Shown here one piece after another: positions 58,937-64,000 of a DNA stretch of 64,000 bases (its first letter is position 1; every line of letters begins with the position of its first letter). A program made the position numbers and the translations under genes. The notes under the pieces are model-generated. The model saw nothing but the letters and a program-made list of their open reading frames with translations, was not told the DNA's origin and made no database searches. The stretch covers positions 78,052,240 through 78,116,239 of the forward strand of contig NC_061122.1 of assembly GCF_002878395.1 (NCBI RefSeq), given 5' to 3'. The DNA comes from Capsicum annuum (Eukaryota; Streptophyta; Magnoliopsida; Solanales; Solanaceae).

Positions 58937-59319
58937 TCTATGTATGAAAGATGTGCACATCATCTCTTTCTCTTGTCAATATCATCAACATCATTAACAT
59001 TAGAAACCTCATAAACATTATGGGTTACATATCAACATCATCACTGTAAATGTCATATCAATATCTACAACATCATAAACCTCATGATTTCAATAATAAT
59101 TTCAACATCTATGTATCAACATCAATGCTTTTTGTGAGATGAATGAATCTATGTATGAAAGATGTGCACATCATCTCTTCCTCTTGTCAATCTCATCAAC
59201 ATCATTAACATTAGAAACCTTATGAACATCATGGGTTACATATCAACATCATCATCATAAATGTCATATCAATATCAACAATATAATGAACCTCATGATT
59301 TCAACAATAATTTCAACAT
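58937..59319 (+). repeat. Direct repeat, two copies of about 170 bp at 214-bp spacing
   Basis: 'ctatgtatgaaagatgtgca' begins copies at 58937 and 59151. Both run on through 'catcaacatcattaacatta' to 'cctcatgatttcaa'. They are separated by about 40 unique bases. The text is rich in ATC/CAT. Confidence 0.9.
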
Positions 59320-59349
59320 GCCCATCATCTCACCTCTACAACATCAAAT

Positions 59350-59429
59350 GTATGTATTTGATCTCAACATTACTCAAAAGAAATCACAACTACCATTACA
59401 CATATAATCATGAGATATCAATTCTAGTC

Positions 59430-59465
<36 letters not shown>

Positions 59466-59760
59466 TTTAAGTACAAACATTATCAAATCTATCACTCTAC
59501 ACCTCCTACTCATATGAGGGTTTACACCTAGACATGGTTACTCATCCTACTTATTCATTACTCCCATTCATGTTGAATTTAATCTCAACAGTGCTCAAAA
59601 GAAATCACAGCTACCATTACACATATAATCATGAGATATCAATTCTAGTCCTATATATATATTTTAAGTACAAACATTGTCAAATCTGTCACTCTACACC
59701 TCCTACTCATCTGAGGGTTTAAACCTAGACATAGTTACTCATCCTGTTTATTCTTTACTT
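59350..59760 (+). repeat. Direct repeat, two copies of about 180-200 bp
   Basis: 'ctcaaaagaaatcacaacta' (59373) and 'ctcaaaagaaatcacagcta' (59595) lie in two copies that share the surrounding text up to 'tagacatggttactcatcct' and 'tagacatagttactcatcct'. The copies differ mainly in the length of a (TA)n run. Confidence 0.9.
59434..59464. repeat. (TA)n microsatellite
   Basis: About 15 TA units; only about five in the second copy of the surrounding repeat (59652-59661). Confidence 0.92.
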
Positions 59761-59949
59761 TTGTTCAATACTAAACCCCTTCCTAATACTTATTTTGAAA
59801 CTTTCACACTAGGCCTTACATTTCTACCCTAAGTTTTCAATTTCTATTACTCACTTAAATTAATTCATAGGCACCTAAAGCTCTTTATTAGGTTACTTTC
59901 AACCCCTATCCTCTATAAAATTTAGTTAATGTTTTGTAATGCAATAAAT

Positions 59950-60562
59950 ATATACAACAAAAACAACAACAAGCCTACTGTATTCACTTTAAGTGGGGTC
60001 TGAGGGCTAAAATAGATGCAGTCCATACCGCTACCTCTGAAAAGGTAGAGATGCTATTTCCGATAGACCCCTGGCTCAAGATAAAGAAACATTTCCAAGG
60101 TCATAGTAATACATGAAACCAAAAGAGTGGCATAACTAAAATAATAAATAAGAAATAGTAAAATATAGAAATAAGAGAGATACCAAAAAAATAAGCAATA
60201 CAAAAATAAAAGGTAGGAAATAAGGAGTAAGAAAAGGATACCCACCTAGCAATAGCATACACTAGAGGCTCCTACCAAAGGTCATTGTCGTAGGATTACT
60301 AACTCGGTAGATCTAGAGCTCCCTAACTACTAGTTATAACCCACATATGCACTAGCCCTCTACCCTTATCTTTGACCTCTACACCTTCCTATCTAGGGTA
60401 ATGTCCTCAGTAAGCTGTAACAGCTCCAAGTCATTTCTAATCACCTCTCTCCGGTACTTCTTCAGCCTACTTCTACTACTCCTGAAACCATCTAAAGCTA
60501 GTCTATCACACATACGAACTGGAGCATCCATGCCCTTCCTCATCATACGCTTAAACCATCTC
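59950..60562 (-). mobile_element. 5'-truncated LINE (RTE-like), 3' end
   Basis: On the minus strand the last part of ORF2 (60562-60352) reads [20 protein letters not shown] and continues to [16 protein letters not shown], with a stop before RSKIRVEG. A 3' UTR follows with 'gggtctatcggaaatagcat' and 'cagaccccactt', ending in a GTT-rich tail (59952-59975). These are well-known features of Solanaceae LINE tails and of SINEs that share them. Truncation at the 5' end is the usual outcome of incomplete reverse transcription. Confidence 0.85.
60352..60562 (-). pseudogene. LINE ORF2 C-terminal fragment
   Basis: About 70 codons remain of the region after the reverse transcriptase domain, with conserved [22 protein letters not shown] and LTEDxTLDRK text. 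One internal TAG occurs at the place where Trp is usual (DRKVW). Confidence 0.75.
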
Positions 60563-62401
60563 TATCATAATCTAGCTTAGTACTATCCCCTTTTTATACC
60601 TTACTCAACTTACACCCTACTTATGAGTTATAGTATTTTCTTAGGTATTCATGATTTTTACAAGGTTCAACCAATTTCATGCTATAATATTATATGAATA
60701 GTGTATAAAAATGATTACAATATTAAAGCCTAACTGAGTTCGTATTATTTCTATCATTTATATCACTATGCTCGAAGGCCTAATGTACAATAACTCCTAA
60801 TGTTACTATCACTATTAAATGAATCTAACCCAAGTCTAACTACTACATTAAATAAACCATAGCCTACCTCATAATTGAATCAAGATGCTATTTAGAAGAG
60901 AGAGTTATCCACTAGTGTTAAGCACCTTCCCATGTTGGGTTCCTACTGAGTGTGCTTCAAAACTACTTCCATGAATGTTGGTCTCTAAACTCTCATTGTT
61001 GGGAAAGTGGGGTTTTTCAGAGTGTTTTTAGGTGAAGGTGATGACTTTGGGAAATTATAAAGGATAGGGTTTTAAAATTTTCCTCAAGAGGCTACTGTTG
61101 GGTACCACTACAGCAGTAGGTTTCCAACCAACCCTACTTCTTTTGGGCCTCATTCACCTTTCTAGTTTAATTTCTTTGGGTCAAATTTCAGCATATTTTT
61201 ATAGTAAATTATATTTGAGGTGTTTTCACACGTAACAATGGTTTGGCTCATTACATTAGATACCAATTTACCTACTAATTATTCCCAAATGGTCCTAAGA
61301 TGGGGTTTCGAACACTCACATGTTTACACGAGGGATTTCAAATATAATGGATCATTAAAAGTATTTCTCCAATATTTATTAGTTCACTTATGTACCTCTC
61401 CACTCTAAAATTTGTTGTAGATATGAATTTCTTAATTTATGCATAAAAATTATTCTTATGTCCCCACAAAAGGTGTACATAATTAAGTCTCATGATCATT
61501 ATCTACTATGATTACTTTAAAATAGTATGACACCACATTGCATGAAAAGTTGGAATGAAATTGACATTTGGGGGATTTTTATAGCTCAATAGTTAGTTAT
61601 CACTATAGCGGTAACCAACCACAATAGTGGTTTGCAGCATCTCTATTTTAACTCCAACTTCTCAAAACTCTTTGAACCCTTGCTTCAAAATCTCTCTTCA
61701 ATGATAAATTAAAGGTAATTCCTTTGCCTCTATTACTTAAATTATGTATTTCTCAGCGTATAACTATAGGATTATGTTAAAATTAAGAAATTTCTTATGG
61801 TTTTTGGTAAAACCCTTTGAACTTAAATTTGGTGGTGTTCTTGAATGAAATAATGAATACATTAGATTCTATAACATCGTCAATTCTCTTACAATATCCT
61901 AGGCATAAGATTGACGTAGTTCATGGTAAATTTTTGGCATTGAAGGGGTAGAGGTGAAGGGACACTTGCCCCATTTAATTGAGTAATTTATGGCTTAATT
62001 TGAGTGTTGTAAACTCCCATTTTAGTGTAAAAAGGTTGATGGGGAATTCACTTTGCCCAATTTTCCATTCAGTTTTCAAAAATACAAAAAAAGTAAAAAA
62101 ACCATCATAGGTGTGGAGGTTGGCATTTTAAAGATGATGATCTTCTCAAGAAGTAACTATTTTTCCTGGAACAATATTATTACAACTGTAAGTTTCACCA
62201 TAAAATTAACGTTCCACAATTAATTAATCATTAACCACTAGCGGTTAATTAATTGCTTTTACAGTATAGGGCAATAGCTTTCCTTCTTTCATTTCTTTCT
62301 AAAATTTTAAATTTTCCTACCCTCACATAGTATCATATCTTAGTTCTTAATTCTATTTTTGTGGTTCTTTTTAGGGTTATCATGGAATAAATCTTAAAAA
62401 G
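60563..62401. other. Unassigned, probably LTR-derived sequence
   Basis: No gene is supported. 'ccactacagcagtaggtttc' (61109) and 'ccactatagcggtaacc'-like text (61600-61640) recall the U3 repeat blocks elsewhere in the window, on the + strand. I could not set ends or family. Confidence 0.35.
62231..62248. repeat. 18-bp near-perfect palindrome
   Basis: TTAACCACTAGCGGTTAA, with one mismatched pair next to the central CTAG, lies in TTAATTAA-rich surroundings. Confidence 0.8.
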
Positions 62402-63387
62402 TGATATGGTCCAACCTTAGGTGGACTAAGACTTTATACTTCTTATCCGAGGATAAGATTTGTTTACAATTGGTGTCCTGAAGGATTTATCCTTTGGTAG
62501 AAATGTTACAGATGTGGTGTTTCATCGGGCAAGGTTGTGGCATGCATATTTTATGGATTGAGTTAATCTGTGGGCATAGTACAGAGATGAGTGGCAGCAC
62601 TTTACTGCTAAACAAAGACAAAAAGGGATTTATTCATGCCTTCCCTAAATAGGGAGCTTTTGATACAATCTGTATTAGCTCAAAGCATTTTACTAGAAGC
62701 CAGTTTGAGAGCTTCAAATGATTGAAGGATTGTTCATATAGTTGGAGGTAATTGAAGTCATCTTCTTACAATCAAAAGGGTATCAGGTGATGGTGATTGC
62801 ACCTACATTATATCAAGGGTCATTGAAGTAATTGAAGCAATGCAATATGAGGCCAAAAAGCCCCTATGAAGGGACATGCGCCCAAGGTGCACTAGATTTT
62901 CCTTGGACCTACTCTAGAAGATCAAGAAAAGGTAAACAAAAGTCTCTAATACACTAGGGGTGTGCCTGGGGTGTTCCCCAACTTCCCTAAATTTGCCCCG
63001 AGTGTATGGTGTGGGACTTCTCTTGAAAATGGGTCACTTTTTGGCCCCAAATGTGTAATAAATAGCTCAATGCAATAAATACTTGAGAACCTAGGTTATT
63101 TTCTTAGTTTTTCTTGATTAGTGATGAACACTTCTTCTTTGAGAAACTGAGTTGGTGAACTTTTGTTGAATCTTGGTTTAGAAATGCATAGTTTAGAGGT
63201 TTATCATCTCCCCCTTGGTCATCGTTGGAGTTAGGTGTGATTTTAAGATTTTAATTACAGGTATTAGGGTTTAATATATCTTTTTATTTTTACTTCGTTC
63301 ATCTTATTTGTGTCTAAATAATTTTTATCTTGACTATCCCTTTACTTTTTGTATCCATTTCCAGTTTTCATAATTTAATATTTATTA
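62402..63387 (+). repeat. 5' LTR of a third non-autonomous element (L3), about 986 bp
   Basis: It starts TGATATGGTCC and is directly followed by a primer site at 63388. The layout is like that of L2a: a stretch with 'ggccaaaaag' and short GC-rich text, a TATA-like taataaatag at 63056, and then a leader. The 3' end (TTTATTA) is less certain because it does not end in CA. Confidence 0.65.
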
Positions 63388-63401
63388 TTTGGTATCAGAA
63401 C
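63388..63401 (+). promoter_or_regulatory. Primer binding site of L3 (initiator tRNA-Met type)
   Basis: TTTGGTATCAGAACTA, followed by 'agcttgattttattcctaca', compares with TTTGATTTCAGAGC and 'aaggattgatttcattccta' in L2a. Confidence 0.85.
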
Positions 63402-64000
63402 TAAGCTTGATTTTATTCCTACAAAGTGAATTTTGGGTCTAGTCATCTTGAAAAATTGTAAATCATAAAAAAATTTACTATTCACATTTCTATGGTTAGG
63501 TCAAATTTTGAGTCTTTGATTTTAGTGTTTTCTTGAGTTTATAGTGTTAGATTCTTGTTTCCTAAAACTACTAGAGTCTAAATATTGAATTTGAAGATTC
63601 TTGTATCCTAAAACTACTAGAGTTTAAATATTGAATTTGAGCTATATTAGATCTATATTGAAGATTCTATCATTATTGAAAGCGTGAATTTGAAGAAATT
63701 GGAAGTGGGTTGCAAAATCTAAAAATTTTGGAGAAGAATTTGAGTTTATTGATCTTTTGGATGTGTTAAGAAGGTTAAAATATGCTTGGATTCAAAATTT
63801 TATCGCATTCCAAGTAAAGGATAAAGAGTTGGAAAATCTTGTGTTCTTGGAGTTCTTGGGAAAATTTTTGATATCTTCAAGATGAATTTTTAGAAAATAT
63901 GGGTGTTTGATCAAACAAAGAGAAACAAAGTGTGCAAAAAGTGTTAGTACAAAGAACCTTCAAAGATCCAAGGAATATTCCAAATGAAGTGGACAAAGGG
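63402..64000 (+). mobile_element. L3 leader, continues past the window end
   Basis: T-rich untranslated leader with a short duplicated text ('gattcttg(t)ttcctaaaact' at 63550 and 63598). No coding start is seen before the window ends. Confidence 0.6.

Noticed and set aside
58937..59319. Spaced repeats as a CRISPR-like array
   Set aside because: Only two long copies, diverged, with no short regular repeats or spacers, in a plant retroelement setting.
59286..59722. Two similar Tyr/Ile-rich frames as paralogous small proteins
   Set aside because: They are the two copies of a direct repeat containing (TA)n; the alternating Ile/Tyr run is a microsatellite read as protein.

Overview
This window is plant nuclear DNA made almost entirely of LTR retrotransposons inserted into one another. 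I find no intact host gene, no tRNA or rRNA gene and no prokaryotic feature. The chromovirus gag-pol remains, the LTR ends of the TGTAAYRCCCC type, the initiator-Met-type primer sites (TTGGTATCAGAGC-like) and a LINE tail ending in a GTT-rich run are all of a kind I associate with Solanaceae repeats. A large, repeat-rich pericentromeric or heterochromatic region of a nightshade (pepper, tomato or potato type) is the best guess. The species is inference.

Layout. 1-1958 holds the 3' part of a + strand 5' LTR with its primer site (element O), itself interrupted by a minus-strand LTR fragment. 1959-15220 is one complete minus-strand Ty3/gypsy chromovirus (Tekay/Del-like) called T1 here: 3' LTR, a broken gag-pol with gag knuckle, protease, reverse transcriptase, RNase H, integrase and chromodomain, primer site, and a 5' LTR. 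A 2.77 kb + strand solo LTR with a perfect target duplication sits inside that 5' LTR. 15221-22086 holds degenerate LTR material, the 5' end of another minus-strand gypsy element (M) and a + strand LTR (R).

From 22087 to at least 58 kb the window is a stack. A minus-strand non-autonomous LTR element (L1) was split by a + strand chromovirus (G). G was split in its integrase gene by a second non-autonomous element (L2a, 42952-53581). L2a was split by a minus-strand LTR (45808-50769), and that by a Tat/Athila-type non-autonomous element (45891-50361). The junction of the G LTR with L1 occurs twice (34302/34303 and 57042/57043), which points to an old tandem duplication. Two further minus-strand solo LTRs (27265-33936 and 35515-38232) sit in the G LTR copies, and a deleted + strand chromovirus (H, 27621-32395) sits in the first of them. 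58291-64000 holds duplicated AT-rich sequence, a 5'-truncated LINE and the start of a third non-autonomous element.

The genes do not work together as a pathway. Every coding remnant is a retrotransposon gene disabled by stops, single-base deletions, truncation or insertion. The most interesting signals are: (1) a short sequence module kept at nearly the same distance (about 125-160 bases) from the LTR start, in the same strand sense, in at least five LTR types; (2) a block of short GC-rich imperfect repeats in most U3 regions; (3) a family of LTR elements whose large reading frame is not gag-pol and which I cannot assign. Boundaries of complete LTRs with visible target duplications are good to a few bases; boundaries inside degenerate stretches are approximate.
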